Of a DNA stretch of 40,111 nt, positions 24,039 to 32,457 are shown in pieces. Source of the stretch: Flavobacterium xanthum. GTDB taxonomy: Bacteria; Bacteroidota; Bacteroidia; Flavobacteriales; Flavobacteriaceae. How positions within the stretch are numbered: position 1 is the first letter of the stretch; every line of letters starts with the position of its first letter. The stretch covers positions 1 through 40,111 of the forward strand of contig NZ_FRBU01000029.1 of the NCBI RefSeq assembly GCF_900142695.1, written 5' to 3'. Below the pieces are notes generated by a model, which was not told where the DNA came from, did not search any database, and was given only the letters and a program-made list of their open reading frames with translations. Both the position numbers and the translations under genes were made by a program.

Positions 24039-25124
24039 TTATTTTTTAACAGCAACGGCAATTTTGGAATCGGCTGTTCCATAATACAGAAACCATTTCT
24101 TTTTAAAATAAACCAAGCCTTCAACAAAGCATACTTCATTTACCTCGCCTGTTTTTTCATACAGTTTGTCTGGATGAATAAAGTAATCGTCCATTCGGTC
24201 AATTAACTTATAAGGATGTTCTTTGTCAAAAAGGGCTTGGCTTGCGGCATAAGTGAATTTAGGCAAATTCAAATCATTATAATTAGCGGCATTGCTGCCA
24301 TTATAAATTAGTACAATTCCTTCTTTCTGTAGCAAAGCAAAAGGGCCGGGTTCTACTAAACGGCTGTCAAAATACCCCATGCGTGGATGCAAAACGGAAA
24401 TCATTTTTTTATTTTCCTCATTTTCGGCTACGTTCCAATGAATGAGATCTACGGAAGTTGCCACATACAAATCAGTATCTCCAAAATACATCCAATATTT
24501 GCCTTGTATTTTTGTAGCGATTATCTTGTCGCCGGATAATTTACAAACGATGGCACCAGATTTAGACCACATATCTTTGTATTTCTCTTCCTTTAGAACT
24601 AAACCGTGTTTGGTCCAAGTGAATAAATCTTTTGAGCTGGCTAAACAAAGTCGGGCCGTTTTACCATCGTACGAAGTGTAGGTCATGATGTATGTGCCAT
24701 TCTCACTTTCTATAATTCTTGGATCCTCAACACCACCTTTCCACTCGTACTGTTTCATAATATCGTTGTCTGGGTAGAATATAGGCGCTGGTTGTTTTTT
24801 AAAATGAAGTCCGTCATCACTTATGGCCAGTCCCAGTCTTGATGTCATGTCTTTATCTTGTGCTCTATAAATCAGGTATACCTTTCCGTCTTTTACAATT
24901 GCTGAGGGATTCAGTACATTTCGTTCTTCCCAGTGTATTTGTTTGTTGCTGATTGGCGATTGAAAAACTTGTTGAAATTCAGGTTCCAAAATAGGGTTGA
25001 GGCTGTCTACTTTGACAAAGTTTAGGAGTGCCCAATCTTTGCTTTTCGTTTCGGAGTTAAAAGCTGGATTACTGCCGCAACCGATTAAAATAAATAAGAA
25101 TAGTAGTGTAAAGATTTGTTTCAT
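24039..25124 (-). CDS. GH130-like glycosidase/phosphorylase lipoprotein
   Basis: From the ATG at 25124 (MKQIFTLLFLF) the product is 361 residues with a lipobox LIGC at 13-16, so it is exported and lipidated. It shows five-bladed propeller repeats with NPSAIVKDGKVYLIYRAQD (72-90), GLAISDDGLHF (98-108), GGVEDPRI (130-137) and later STSVDLIHW-like and GMGYF-type blades. The EDPR motif is characteristic of GH130, whose members phosphorolyse or hydrolyse beta-mannosides. Which of the two applies here is not clear. No SusC/SusD genes are adjacent. An in-frame ATG at 25145 is less likely because it would spoil the signal peptide. Confidence 0.72.
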   Translation of the reverse strand: MKQIFTLLFLFILIGCGSNPAFNSETKSKDWALLNFVKVDSLNPILEPEFQQVFQSPISNKQIHWEERNVLNPSAIVKDGKVYLIYRAQDKDMTSRLGLAISDDGLHFKKQPAPIFYPDNDIMKQYEWKGGVEDPRIIESENGTYIMTYTSYDGKTARLCLASSKDLFTWTKHGLVLKEEKYKDMWSKSGAIVCKLSGDKIIATKIQGKYWMYFGDTDLYVATSVDLIHWNVAENEENKKMISVLHPRMGYFDSRLVEPGPFALLQKEGIVLIYNGSNAANYNDLNLPKFTYAASQALFDKEHPYKLIDRMDDYFIHPDKLYEKTGEVNEVCFVEGLVYFKKKWFLYYGTADSKIAVAVKK

Positions 25125-25196
25125 AATATTTATCAAGTTAAACAAGGAGGCACCGCCTGATTCCCGCAGTTGTTAGTGTTTTGTAGTCTCCAATAG

Positions 25197-25982
25197 TTAT
25201 AAAAGAGTGTGATAGGGTAAAGTTCCATTTATTTTATTGATTAACAAGTCGCTTTTTAAAAGTAATAGTTTTTTGATTGCTACAAGATGTTTCGTTTCCC
25301 TTGAAATTGTCTTTTTGGACTTAATAGCTTTTTTTAAGAGAGCAATAACTACTTCGCAATCATGCCATTCTCCAAGCATGTCCGATAGCGTTATCTTTTC
25401 AGGAACTAGCTTACTTTGCTGATTTAAATCAAAGATTTTTGTGTTGTATTGATGTACTTTTAATCTTTTCCGAAAGGCATGAATTTGTTTCTTTTTAAAA
25501 GCATTCTTACTAATTATTTTTTTTTTCTCCTTAGTGATTTTGTTCAAATATCGATTCGCTTTCTTTGTCCTTGTTTTTTTAAGGAAACAAATGACAATGG
25601 GATACTTTTGCTTTAGCTTTTTGGTGAAGCGCTTATTGGTAATTGAAAAGAATTCTTTTCGTGCTTTCTCCTCTAGTTTCTTTAAGCGATAGGAATAGCT
25701 TTTGATTAAATGAAAATTGGGCTGCTGTTCTAGAATAGGTTGAACTACTTGAATTTTCCTAAGTTTTCCTGCTTTTTTAAAAATAATTTTAAATGGTGCA
25801 AAGGTCTTTTTAAGTTTAAATGTCTTTGAGCAAAAGGCAACCAATTCAAATAATGCCTTAAATCTTTTAAGTTCAACCCGTAGTTCATGGAAAGTTTCGA
25901 CAGTATAAACTACAGGTGCTGTTTCCAATAGGCGGTTTACAGCACTTTTATGGTTTTTAAAATAGGTTTCAAGTACTTTCAT
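25197..25982 (-). CDS. CHAD domain protein
   Basis: This 261-residue, extremely lysine- and arginine-rich helical protein has the two CHAD half-motifs: FHELRVELKRFKALFEL (about 29-45) with GKLRKIQVVQPIL, and IHAFRKRLKVHQYNT (about 167-181) with MLGEWHDCEVVIALLKK. CHAD folds present a basic surface that binds inorganic polyphosphate, and some localise to polyphosphate granules. It lies 72 bp upstream of the GH130-like gene on the same strand. A PPK2 kinase gene lies 10 kb away in the window. Confidence 0.82.
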   Translation of the reverse strand: MKVLETYFKNHKSAVNRLLETAPVVYTVETFHELRVELKRFKALFELVAFCSKTFKLKKTFAPFKIIFKKAGKLRKIQVVQPILEQQPNFHLIKSYSYRLKKLEEKARKEFFSITNKRFTKKLKQKYPIVICFLKKTRTKKANRYLNKITKEKKKIISKNAFKKKQIHAFRKRLKVHQYNTKIFDLNQQSKLVPEKITLSDMLGEWHDCEVVIALLKKAIKSKKTISRETKHLVAIKKLLLLKSDLLINKINGTLPYHTLL

Positions 25983-26405
25983 TTTGTGGAACTTGAGTTG
26001 GTAATTTTACGAATCGTTGAGCCTATCCTCAGATTTTCCCTAATGAAAGGTTAGCTAAAAATAGTGAAGTAAATTTAATTAAAAACCATAGAATAAAATG
26101 CTTATGGTGTTTAAAATCAAATTGTTATTATATTTAAAAATAAAATCCAACAAGAGTTGAAAAAGAAGAAATTTGTTGTCGGTTGCTGTGCTAATTGATT
26201 TTGTATTGCTACTACAATTGGGTCTTTACTAAACTAGTCGATCGCGTATTTTGAACTTTTTGACTTTTGGTCGGGCGGTGCGTACCATCCTGATTTTAGA
26301 CAAGCTACGAAGACTTTTTTAGCGTAAGGAAGCCGCACCACTTTTTGCTAAAGAAGGTAAAACAATTACTTGCTTTGACAAAATTCATCCTAATAATACC
26401 AATTC
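25983..26405. other. About 420-bp gap with possible hairpins, no gene
   Basis: This interval separates the 5' end of the CHAD gene from the 3' end of the M20 gene. A segment near 26318-26350 (TTAGCGTAAGGAAG, then CTTTTTGCTAA) could form an imperfect hairpin. AATAATACCAA at 26391 and TTGGTGTTATT at 26410-26420 form another, across the M20 stop codon. All frames are interrupted. Confidence 0.4.
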
Positions 26406-27725
26406 CTAGTTGGTGTTATTTATTTTACTATTCATTTCCATGTAATCTACTGTTAGGTCAGACAACGCCTTCATTCCTAATACAAAACCACTTTCATCGA
26501 TATAGAAATCGGGCGTATGATGAGGAGCAGTCTCTGAAATAGGCTTGCCTTTAGGAGCGCCACCTAGAAAAAAGTACAGGCCTGGAATCTTTTCCTGAAA
26601 ATAAGAAAAGTCTTCTGCGCCAGTTACAGCAGGTGTAATTGAAACATTCGCTTTGCCAGCAGTTCCTTCTAGTGTAGGAACCATTTTTTCTGTCAATAAT
26701 GGATCATTGTAGGTAATAAGAGTTTGGTTAGTTATATTTATATCAGCTGTAGTTCCGGCACTTTCAGCAATTGAATTTACAACTTGTTTTAGTCGGGAAT
26801 GCAACAAGTCTTGCACTTGACGGTCTAACGAACGAATGGTACCGGTCATAATTAGTTCCTCTGGAATAACATTACTTCTTACTCCGGCGTTGATTTGCCC
26901 CACACTAATAACTGCGGCAGACTCAGTTATGTTAACATTTCGGCTTACAATGGTTTGGATTCCCATCACAATTTGAGCTGCTGTGACGATTGGATCGACA
27001 CCCAGCCATGGATAAGCACCGTGTGTTTGTTTGCCTTTAATTTTAATCGTGAACCAATCTGAAGCTGCCATAGTTCCCATTGGACGATATTTTATTTTCC
27101 CCACTTCTGTTTGGGCATTGATGTGAAGGCCAAAAATAACATCAACTTTAGGATTTTCTAAAACGCCCTCTTTTACCATCAATTTTGCTCCTCCTTCTTC
27201 TCCTTCAGGTGGACCTTCCTCAGCAGGTTGAAAAATAAATTTAACAGTCCCTTTTAAGTCGCTTTTTATAGAAGCTAAAATTTCGGCAGTTCCCATCAAA
27301 ATAGCGATATGGGTGTCATGTCCACAAGCATGCATCACTGGCACTATTTTTTGATTGTATTCTCCTTCCGCTATTGAAGCAAATGGGATAGCTACCCGCT
27401 CCTTTATTGGTAAGGCGTCTATATCTGCTCTAAGGGCGACAACCGGTCCGGGTTTTCCTCCTTTTAAAATGCCTACAACTCCAGTTTTAGCGACTCCGGT
27501 TTGTACTTCGATACCTAAAGCGCGCAAATGTGTCGCTATTTTTTCTGCGGTTTTAAATTCTCTATTCCCTAATTCTGGATTTTGGTGAAAGTCCCTACGC
27601 CATGCAATAACTTTGGATTCTAGAGACTCTGCTTTCGTGCTAATCTTAGTTTTCAGGGCGGTATTTTGTGCTGAAGTTGTACAGGCAAAAGAAAATAGAA
27701 CTGCAGAAATGAATAATTTTTTCAT
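26406..27725 (-). CDS. Exported M20-family amidohydrolase (N-acyl amino acid hydrolase-like)
   Basis: The ATG at 27725 gives a 439-residue protein with a clear signal peptide (MKKLFISAVLFSFACTTSAQ). The frame extends 28 residues further but would bury that signal. M20D motifs are RRDFHQNPELGNREFKTA, ALRADIDALPI, HACGHDTHIAILMG, FQPAEEGPPEGEEGG and the C-terminal TGAEDFSYF. They hold the Cys/His/Glu/Asp metal ligands of the dinuclear centre. Related enzymes hydrolyse N-acyl or peptide amides; here it would act in the periplasm or outside. The substrate is unknown. Confidence 0.87.
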   Translation of the reverse strand: MKKLFISAVLFSFACTTSAQNTALKTKISTKAESLESKVIAWRRDFHQNPELGNREFKTAEKIATHLRALGIEVQTGVAKTGVVGILKGGKPGPVVALRADIDALPIKERVAIPFASIAEGEYNQKIVPVMHACGHDTHIAILMGTAEILASIKSDLKGTVKFIFQPAEEGPPEGEEGGAKLMVKEGVLENPKVDVIFGLHINAQTEVGKIKYRPMGTMAASDWFTIKIKGKQTHGAYPWLGVDPIVTAAQIVMGIQTIVSRNVNITESAAVISVGQINAGVRSNVIPEELIMTGTIRSLDRQVQDLLHSRLKQVVNSIAESAGTTADINITNQTLITYNDPLLTEKMVPTLEGTAGKANVSITPAVTGAEDFSYFQEKIPGLYFFLGGAPKGKPISETAPHHTPDFYIDESGFVLGMKALSDLTVDYMEMNSKINNTN

Positions 27726-28029
27726 AAATGGTATAGTAAAGGATGACAGTCTTAAAAATGCATTTTTAATTGTATTTTTTGGAAAAAACCTAAATAATGT
27801 TAAAAACAAATATATAAATTAATAGTTTATAGTTTTGGCATTTAGACAACTAAACTCTTTTTGAGAAAAATGTTAAAAAGAAAAGTTTTTTCCGTTGAAA
27901 TTATTGATTCCTAAAGAATTTTTGTCCTACTGCCAAGTAGCCATGAACAGATGACTATAATAAGTTCTGATTATAGATTTTGACGGTCTAAAAAGAGGTT
28001 TTGATTTAGAAAAAACAAATTCGTACCCT

Positions 28030-28491
28030 TTATAAAATCATCCTCATATTTAAAAGGTGTTTTTTAAATCCTGCCTTTTCATACGCTTTAATGGCTGAAG
28101 CATTGTCACTGTAAACGTCTAGCCGAAGTTCGAACACTTCGTGTAAGTTACACCAGGATTTAAGTGCTTTGATGATGGAAGCGTTTACTCCCTTTCCTCT
28201 GTGATTAGGATCCGTAAACATAAATCCAAGATAACCATACGTTTCGTGATTCAAATAAGGTTTTGCAGCCTCTAATCTAGCGTATCCGGAGGCAATAATT
28301 TCTGCATTTATTTCAGCTACCAATACTTCTATATGAGGGGCAGCAATCATTTTTTCGATATCATAATAATGAATGGGATCTTCTTTTAGAGTGGGGTCGT
28401 AAGGGCGTTCGGCAGTAATAATCCCTTGTTCAAAGACAAGAAGTTGTTCTAAGTCTGTAAGGCGTGCTTTTCGGATGGTTATAGGAGACAT
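28030..28491 (-). CDS. GNAT-family N-acetyltransferase
   Basis: This 153-residue protein has the GNAT acetyl-CoA loop HRGKGVNASIIKALK (about 97-111), preceded by strand YGYLGFMFTDP and followed by LRLDVYSDNASAIKAYEKAGF (about 121-141), the typical motif B. It acetylates an unknown amine. It is the only gene between the M20 gene (same strand) and divergent idi. Confidence 0.87.
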   Translation of the reverse strand: MSPITIRKARLTDLEQLLVFEQGIITAERPYDPTLKEDPIHYYDIEKMIAAPHIEVLVAEINAEIIASGYARLEAAKPYLNHETYGYLGFMFTDPNHRGKGVNASIIKALKSWCNLHEVFELRLDVYSDNASAIKAYEKAGFKKHLLNMRMIL

Positions 28492-28632
28492 TGTGTTATT
28501 TTTAAATATTTATAAAAATACAACAGAATTTTGAACGGTGTAGCATCATTTTATTTAGATATTCTTTTAATAATTCAACTTCAACAAATCGAAAGAGAAC
28601 GTTAAAGCCCCTATCCCTATTTATCTTTTTTG

Positions 28633-28640
28633 TATTTTTG
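28633..28640 (+). promoter_or_regulatory. Putative -7 element for idi
   Basis: TATTTTTG fits TAnnTTTG and lies 18 bp before the idi ATG, so the leader would be very short. No -33 match is seen. Confidence 0.4.
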
Positions 28641-28657
28641 AACTGAAATTCACCACT

Positions 28658-29218
28658 ATGATAGAAGAAAATGTAATCTTAGTTAATAAAAATGACGAGC
28701 AAATAGGGCTGATGCCTAAGCTTGAAGCACATGAAAAAGCGGTGTTGCATCGGGCCTTTTCTGTCTTTGTTTTGAATAGTAAAAATGAAATCATGCTGCA
28801 ACAGCGTGCCAGTCAAAAATACCATTCCCCTTTGTTGTGGACCAATACGTGTTGCAGTCATCAGCGTGAGGGAGAAACAAATATTCAAGCCGGAAGCCGA
28901 CGATTGTTTGAAGAAATGGGCTTTAAAACAGAACTCAAGGAACTGTTTCATTTTATCTACAAAGCTCCTTTTGATAATGGCTTGACAGAACATGAACTGG
29001 ATCACGTGATGATTGGGTATTATGATGGGGAGCCCGTTATCAATCCAGAGGAAGTTGAAAGTTGGAAATGGATGAAAATTGAGGAAGTTAAAAAAGATAT
29101 GGAGCTTCATCCCTTACTATATACTGTTTGGTTTAAAATCATTTTTGAAGAATTTTATCATTTTTTGGAAGAACATAAAAGTCCTCTTTCTTCGGAAGAG
29201 GGAACCCATAACACCTAA
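28658..29218 (+). CDS. idi: Isopentenyl-diphosphate delta-isomerase, type I
   Basis: This 186-residue Nudix-fold enzyme has WTNTCCSH at 61-68, where C66 aligns with the catalytic cysteine of E. coli Idi. The metal-binding Nudix region is REGETNIQAGSRRLFEEMG (70-88), and the second acidic site is ESWKWM. It interconverts IPP and DMAPP for isoprenoid synthesis. It leads a compact + strand group with queD (13-bp gap) and bcp (1-bp overlap), so idi-queD-bcp is a likely operon. Length agrees with the family. Confidence 0.93.
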   Translation: MIEENVILVNKNDEQIGLMPKLEAHEKAVLHRAFSVFVLNSKNEIMLQQRASQKYHSPLLWTNTCCSHQREGETNIQAGSRRLFEEMGFKTELKELFHFIYKAPFDNGLTEHELDHVMIGYYDGEPVINPEEVESWKWMKIEEVKKDMELHPLLYTVWFKIIFEEFYHFLEEHKSPLSSEEGTHNT

Positions 29219-29231
29219 TTTATTCTACTAT

Positions 29232-29642
29232 ATGAAAGTTACCATTTCACGAAAAGCCCATTTTAATGCGGCACACCGATTGCACAGAAAAGATTGGAGT
29301 TTTGAACAAAACGATGCGATTTTTGGAAAGTGCAATAATCCTAATTTCCACGGACATAATTATGAACTGATAGTCAGCGTGACGGGTGAGATTGATCCTG
29401 AAACCGGCTATGTTATGGATGTGAAGTTTTTAAGTGATATAATCAAAGAGGATGTTGAGAATCAATTCGATCACAAAAATCTAAATTTAGATGTTCCTGA
29501 ATTTCAAGATTTAAATCCAACAGCTGAAAATATAGTAGTAGTGATTTGGAACAAAATCAGAAAAAGAATCAAATCAGAATTTGAATTAGAAGTAGTTCTA
29601 TACGAAACACCTCGAAATTTTGTAACCTATAAAGGAGAATAA
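29232..29642 (+). CDS. queD: 6-carboxytetrahydropterin synthase (QueD)
   Basis: From the ATG at 29232 (MKVTISRKAHFNAAHRL) the protein is 136 residues. H15 and the H40-x-H42 pair in FHGHNYEL are the zinc ligands and C34 in FGKCNNPNF is the catalytic cysteine. It makes 6-carboxy-5,6,7,8-tetrahydropterin from dihydroneopterin triphosphate in queuosine synthesis. The frame is open upstream into idi, but those residues are unrelated to the family. The stop shares one base with the bcp start. Confidence 0.9.
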   Translation: MKVTISRKAHFNAAHRLHRKDWSFEQNDAIFGKCNNPNFHGHNYELIVSVTGEIDPETGYVMDVKFLSDIIKEDVENQFDHKNLNLDVPEFQDLNPTAENIVVVIWNKIRKRIKSEFELEVVLYETPRNFVTYKGE

Positions 29643-30100
29643 TGGAACTAAAAGTAGGGGACAAAATCCCTAAATTTACGGCAAAAGATGCAGACGGAAT
29701 TGATTTTGACAGTCAGAACATTGTGGGACAAAAACCCTTAGTTATTTATTTTTATCCAAAAGACAACACACCGGGCTGTACTACACAAGCCTGCAGTTTT
29801 AGAGATCAATATGAAGATTTTAAAGATTTGGGTGCTGAAGTCATAGGAATTAGTAGTGATAGCGTAGCATCACATCTAAAGTTTACTAAGCAATATAAGT
29901 TACCCTTTATTCTTTTGTCAGATGATGATAAAAAAATTAGAAAGTTGTTTGGAGTTCCTACTGGTATGTTTGGTTTGCTTCCAGGAAGAGTAACCTATGT
30001 TACCGATAAAAATGGAATTATACAAATGATTTTTGACAGTATGCTGGCTGCAAAACACATTCCTAAAGCACTACAAGCAATCAAAAAATTGGTAGTGTAA
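29642..30100 (+). CDS. bcp: Thioredoxin-dependent peroxiredoxin, BCP/PrxQ type
   Basis: This 152-residue thioredoxin-fold peroxidase has PGCTTQACSFRD: peroxidatic C46 and resolving C51, the five-residue spacing of the PrxQ alpha-2 helix type. It reduces hydrogen peroxide and organic hydroperoxides using thioredoxin. It overlaps queD by one base (TAATG) and is translationally coupled to it. Length is normal for the family. Confidence 0.93.
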   Translation: MELKVGDKIPKFTAKDADGIDFDSQNIVGQKPLVIYFYPKDNTPGCTTQACSFRDQYEDFKDLGAEVIGISSDSVASHLKFTKQYKLPFILLSDDDKKIRKLFGVPTGMFGLLPGRVTYVTDKNGIIQMIFDSMLAAKHIPKALQAIKKLVV

Positions 30101-30587
30101 GAGCTCGTACTAAAGACAGTTATTTTTGATTCTGTTGATTTACAGAATAATAGACGGATTTATTAAAGGTATTTCAAAAATGGATGCTTTTTAAAGTAGA
30201 GGAGAATTAGCTATTTATTTCCTCTTCGAAACCATTGTTTGTCAAGTTATAGAAACAGAATAACTATTCTGGGAATATCGTTAGTTCATCAATACATTCA
30301 GATTAACGTCTTCTGCGTTGGTCTTGATTTTATGGTCTTGCTGGAAGTATTACGAGCTATTAAATAGTGAAAGAGGAACATGCTTTATAATGGTTTAGAA
30401 ATGGAATGTGGGAACTAAATAGGAAACTATTGCAAACGCAGTCCTATTTTGATTTTAAAGCGAGGAATATATTCATTCTCAATGGAAAAGCTTCGATTTT
30501 AGAAATTTACATTTCATAGTCGGTAATAGAAAGATTATGTGTACTTTTGCAGACGCAAATTAAAATTCAAATTTTAAAAAAATAAAA
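30101..30587. other. About 490-bp gap, no gene; promoter near its end
   Basis: No frame longer than a few dozen codons, no RNA gene and no strong hairpin are visible. TACTTTTG at 30542-30549 is an exact TAnnTTTG -7 element for the small gene at 30588; its leader is A-rich. Confidence 0.45.
30542..30549 (+). promoter_or_regulatory. Putative -7 element for the small helical protein gene
   Basis: TACTTTTG, with about 38 nt to the ATG and an A-rich leader (AAAAAAATAAAA) typical of well-expressed Bacteroidota genes. The -33 box is unclear. Confidence 0.5.
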
Positions 30588-30854
30588 ATGGCAAACATTA
30601 AGAATTTAAAAAAAGACATCAACTACGTTTTAGGAGATATTATTGAAGCAGTTTACTTGTTCGAAATTTCTACTACAGGAAAACCAACAACTGAAACAAA
30701 TGGTTTAATCGACGAAGCTATCGCTGCTTTTGACGCTTTGATCACAAAAGTGAATGCAAAAAATGTAGAGGATAAAAAAGCACACTTCAAACAAATTAAT
30801 GTTGAATTGGAACAAACTGCTATTCAATTGATTGCTAAAATCAACGAATTGTAG
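30588..30854 (+). CDS. Small all-helical hypothetical protein, 88 residues
   Basis: The sequence MANIKNLKKDINYVLGDIIE, then AVYLFEISTTGKPTTET, and finally VELEQTAIQLIAKINEL suggests a soluble three-helix protein. I recall close relatives across Flavobacterium, annotated only as hypothetical. A strong -7 element and A-rich leader suggest good expression. It is followed 78 bp later by tRNA-Thr, whose own promoter lies directly behind the stop. No function assigned. Confidence 0.75.
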   Translation: MANIKNLKKDINYVLGDIIEAVYLFEISTTGKPTTETNGLIDEAIAAFDALITKVNAKNVEDKKAHFKQINVELEQTAIQLIAKINEL

Positions 30855-30886
30855 TCAAAAAAAACGCAAAAAAAGTTTGAATTTGT

Positions 30887-30917
30887 TTTGGAAAATAGAA
30901 ATTCAGACTTATATTTG
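30887..30917 (+). promoter_or_regulatory. Canonical Bacteroidota promoter for tRNA-Thr
   Basis: TTTG at 30887-30890, a spacer of exactly 19 bp, and TATATTTG at 30910-30917 give a perfect match to TTTG-N19-TAnnTTTG. The tRNA starts 16 bp after the -7 element. This is the best promoter in the window. Confidence 0.85.
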
Positions 30918-30932
30918 CACCCGTAATGAGTC

Positions 30933-31006
30933 GCCAGCGTAGCTCAGTTGGCTAGAGCAGCTGATTTGTAATCAGCAGGTCGTGGGTTCGAGTCCCTCCG
31001 CCGGCT
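30933..31006 (+). tRNA. tRNA-Thr (anticodon UGU)
   Basis: This 74-nt cloverleaf has acceptor 30933-30939/30999-31005, D arm GCTC/GAGC, anticodon stem GCTGA/TCAGC with loop TTTGTAA (anticodon TGT at 30967-30969), and T arm GTGGG/CCCTC with loop TTCGAGT. CCA is not encoded. Two stem mismatches are visible: A at acceptor pair 4 faces C, and a T-T pair lies in the T stem. Promoter and terminator are intact, so it is probably expressed. Confidence 0.93.
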
Positions 31007-31013
31007 CTTTAAT

Positions 31014-31044
31014 AAAACCACCTAACTTTTGTTAGGTGGTTTTT
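31014..31044 (+). terminator. Rho-independent terminator after tRNA-Thr
   Basis: The 13-bp perfect stem AAAACCACCTAAC/GTTAGGTGGTTTT with a TTTT loop is followed by a T-run. Confidence 0.9.
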
Positions 31045-31083
31045 TGTTTTAAGGAGTTAAATTAGTAATTGCCTCTTCTATTT

Positions 31084-31115
31084 ATTGATATGTCATAATT
31101 TTTTTGTTAAATTTG
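31084..31115 (+). promoter_or_regulatory. Putative promoter for the DUF5362 gene
   Basis: ATTG at 31084-31087, a 20-bp spacer and TAAATTTG at 31108-31115. The start codon lies 26 bp further on. Confidence 0.5.
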
Positions 31116-31141
31116 AAATCTAACCTAAATATAAAATAATT

Positions 31142-31603
31142 ATGGAAGAGCATTCAGTAATTGAAACTTTCGAAATGAAACTTAATGAGTCTGCGAAAGA
31201 CTTTTTAAGGGAAACAGCAAAATGGGCCTATTTTTTATCCATTCTAGGATACATAGGAATTGGTTTTATTATTTTAGCTGCTTTGTTCGCGGGAACACTA
31301 TTTTCTGCAATGGGGAAAATGAATCCTGCTATGGGAATGATGGGTTCCTCTTTTGGAATGGCGATGGCTGTCGTTTATTTGCTTATTGCAGCACTTTATT
31401 TCTTTCCAGTGTATTACTTGAATAAATTCGCATCTAATGCTAAAGCAGCTTTAAATACCAATGATTCTGAAACGTTGACTACTTCTTTTAGATATTTAAA
31501 ATCACATTATAAGTTTATAGGGATAATGACTCTTGTTGTTTTCTCTCTTTATCTCTTAATGTTTGTGGGAATGATTATTGGAAGAATGGCTTTTAGCGTT
31601 TAA
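31142..31603 (+). CDS. DUF5362 family membrane protein
   Basis: This 153-residue protein has three or four hydrophobic helices (about 28-53, 65-95 and 122-148). A methionine- and glycine-rich segment, GKMNPAMGMMGSSFGMAM, lies at about 59-76, and the conserved FPVYYLNKFA is followed by a charged cytoplasmic stretch. This matches the small Bacteroidota family DUF5362. No function is known. It is a single gene with its own promoter and a strong downstream terminator. Confidence 0.75.
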   Translation: MEEHSVIETFEMKLNESAKDFLRETAKWAYFLSILGYIGIGFIILAALFAGTLFSAMGKMNPAMGMMGSSFGMAMAVVYLLIAALYFFPVYYLNKFASNAKAALNTNDSETLTTSFRYLKSHYKFIGIMTLVVFSLYLLMFVGMIIGRMAFSV

Positions 31604-31677
31604 AGAGCTTTTTAGATCTAAGTAATAATGAGGTTTTATTAGGCGTATTCTAATTTCTTTACTACTTTATACAAAAC

Positions 31678-31712
31678 AAAAAAATCATCTTGCAGAACAA
31701 GATGATTTTTTT
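31678..31712. terminator. Bidirectional terminator between convergent genes
   Basis: The 15-bp stem AAAAAAATCATCTTG/CAAGATGATTTTTTT with loop CAGAA has T-runs on both strands. It can serve the + DUF5362 gene and the - DUF4369 gene. Confidence 0.9.
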
Positions 31713-31746
31713 GTTTTAATAGGTAACAGTAACAATTAGGAGTCTT

Positions 31747-32457
31747 TTATTTTTGCTTTTTAATAGAACTAACATATTCTGTAAGTTTTTTGCCATACAG
31801 AGATTGTGCTACTTTTGGAGACATTGATTTTTGAATCGTATCTAAATATTTGATGTTTATATCATAGATTTCGGATAACGCAATGTAAGGAGCTACCTCA
31901 AATTTTCTGTTATTTAGTGCAAAATTGGTAGCAAATAAGTACTTTCTTTTGATATTAGAATCTTGTTTGGCGCTTAAACTATCTATTTTTTGTGTGTTTT
32001 GGCTTTTGATGGCATTAAATTTTTGCTCGATCAAAGACAGATTTTCATCTGTGAAACGGGTATTGATTTTTTTATATTCTTCAAATATTTCTTGATTTTT
32101 GGACCCTTTTATTTTGGCGTCAGATAAATAACGATCCAAAGTTGTTTCAATAGTTATGGTTCCAGGCTCAGCAAAGAATGGTAAATTATTGTCCAAAGAA
32201 TTAGTCACGCCTCTGTCTAAGAATAAATAAAGCATCTCAGGAGATTTTAGATCCAAATTACTTTCAAAAGAAGAGCTCCCATCGATATTGATGGTGTCGA
32301 TAGCAACCAACGCTGTATCTACAATTCGTTGAATATACAACGTTCCTTTTTTTAATCCTTTAATATTTCCAGTAATATGTAAGTTGCCTTTTGATTCGTT
32401 TTTGTTACAAGCAGATAATAATAAAAGTGCAAAGAATGCAATAATTGATTTTTTCAT
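31747..32457 (-). CDS. DUF4369 domain lipoprotein without a thioredoxin domain
   Basis: The ATG at 32457 (MKKSIIAFFALLLLSACNKN) gives a 236-residue lipoprotein with lipobox LSAC. The N-terminal DUF4369 domain (HITGNIKGLKKGTLYIQRI, then DTALVAIDTI) usually precedes a TlpA/thioredoxin domain in Bacteroidota. Here the rest is a charged helical region with no CxxC. It may be a periplasmic binding or scaffold protein; function unknown. The 10-residue N-terminal extension possible from 32487 would disrupt the signal peptide. Confidence 0.75.
   Translation of the reverse strand: MKKSIIAFFALLLLSACNKNESKGNLHITGNIKGLKKGTLYIQRIVDTALVAIDTINIDGSSSFESNLDLKSPEMLYLFLDRGVTNSLDNNLPFFAEPGTITIETTLDRYLSDAKIKGSKNQEIFEEYKKINTRFTDENLSLIEQKFNAIKSQNTQKIDSLSAKQDSNIKRKYLFATNFALNNRKFEVAPYIALSEIYDINIKYLDTIQKSMSPKVAQSLYGKKLTEYVSSIKKQK

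Noticed and set aside
27726..27809. 28-residue N-terminal extension of the M20 amidohydrolase
   Set aside because: It would bury a textbook signal peptide that starts at the ATG at 27725.
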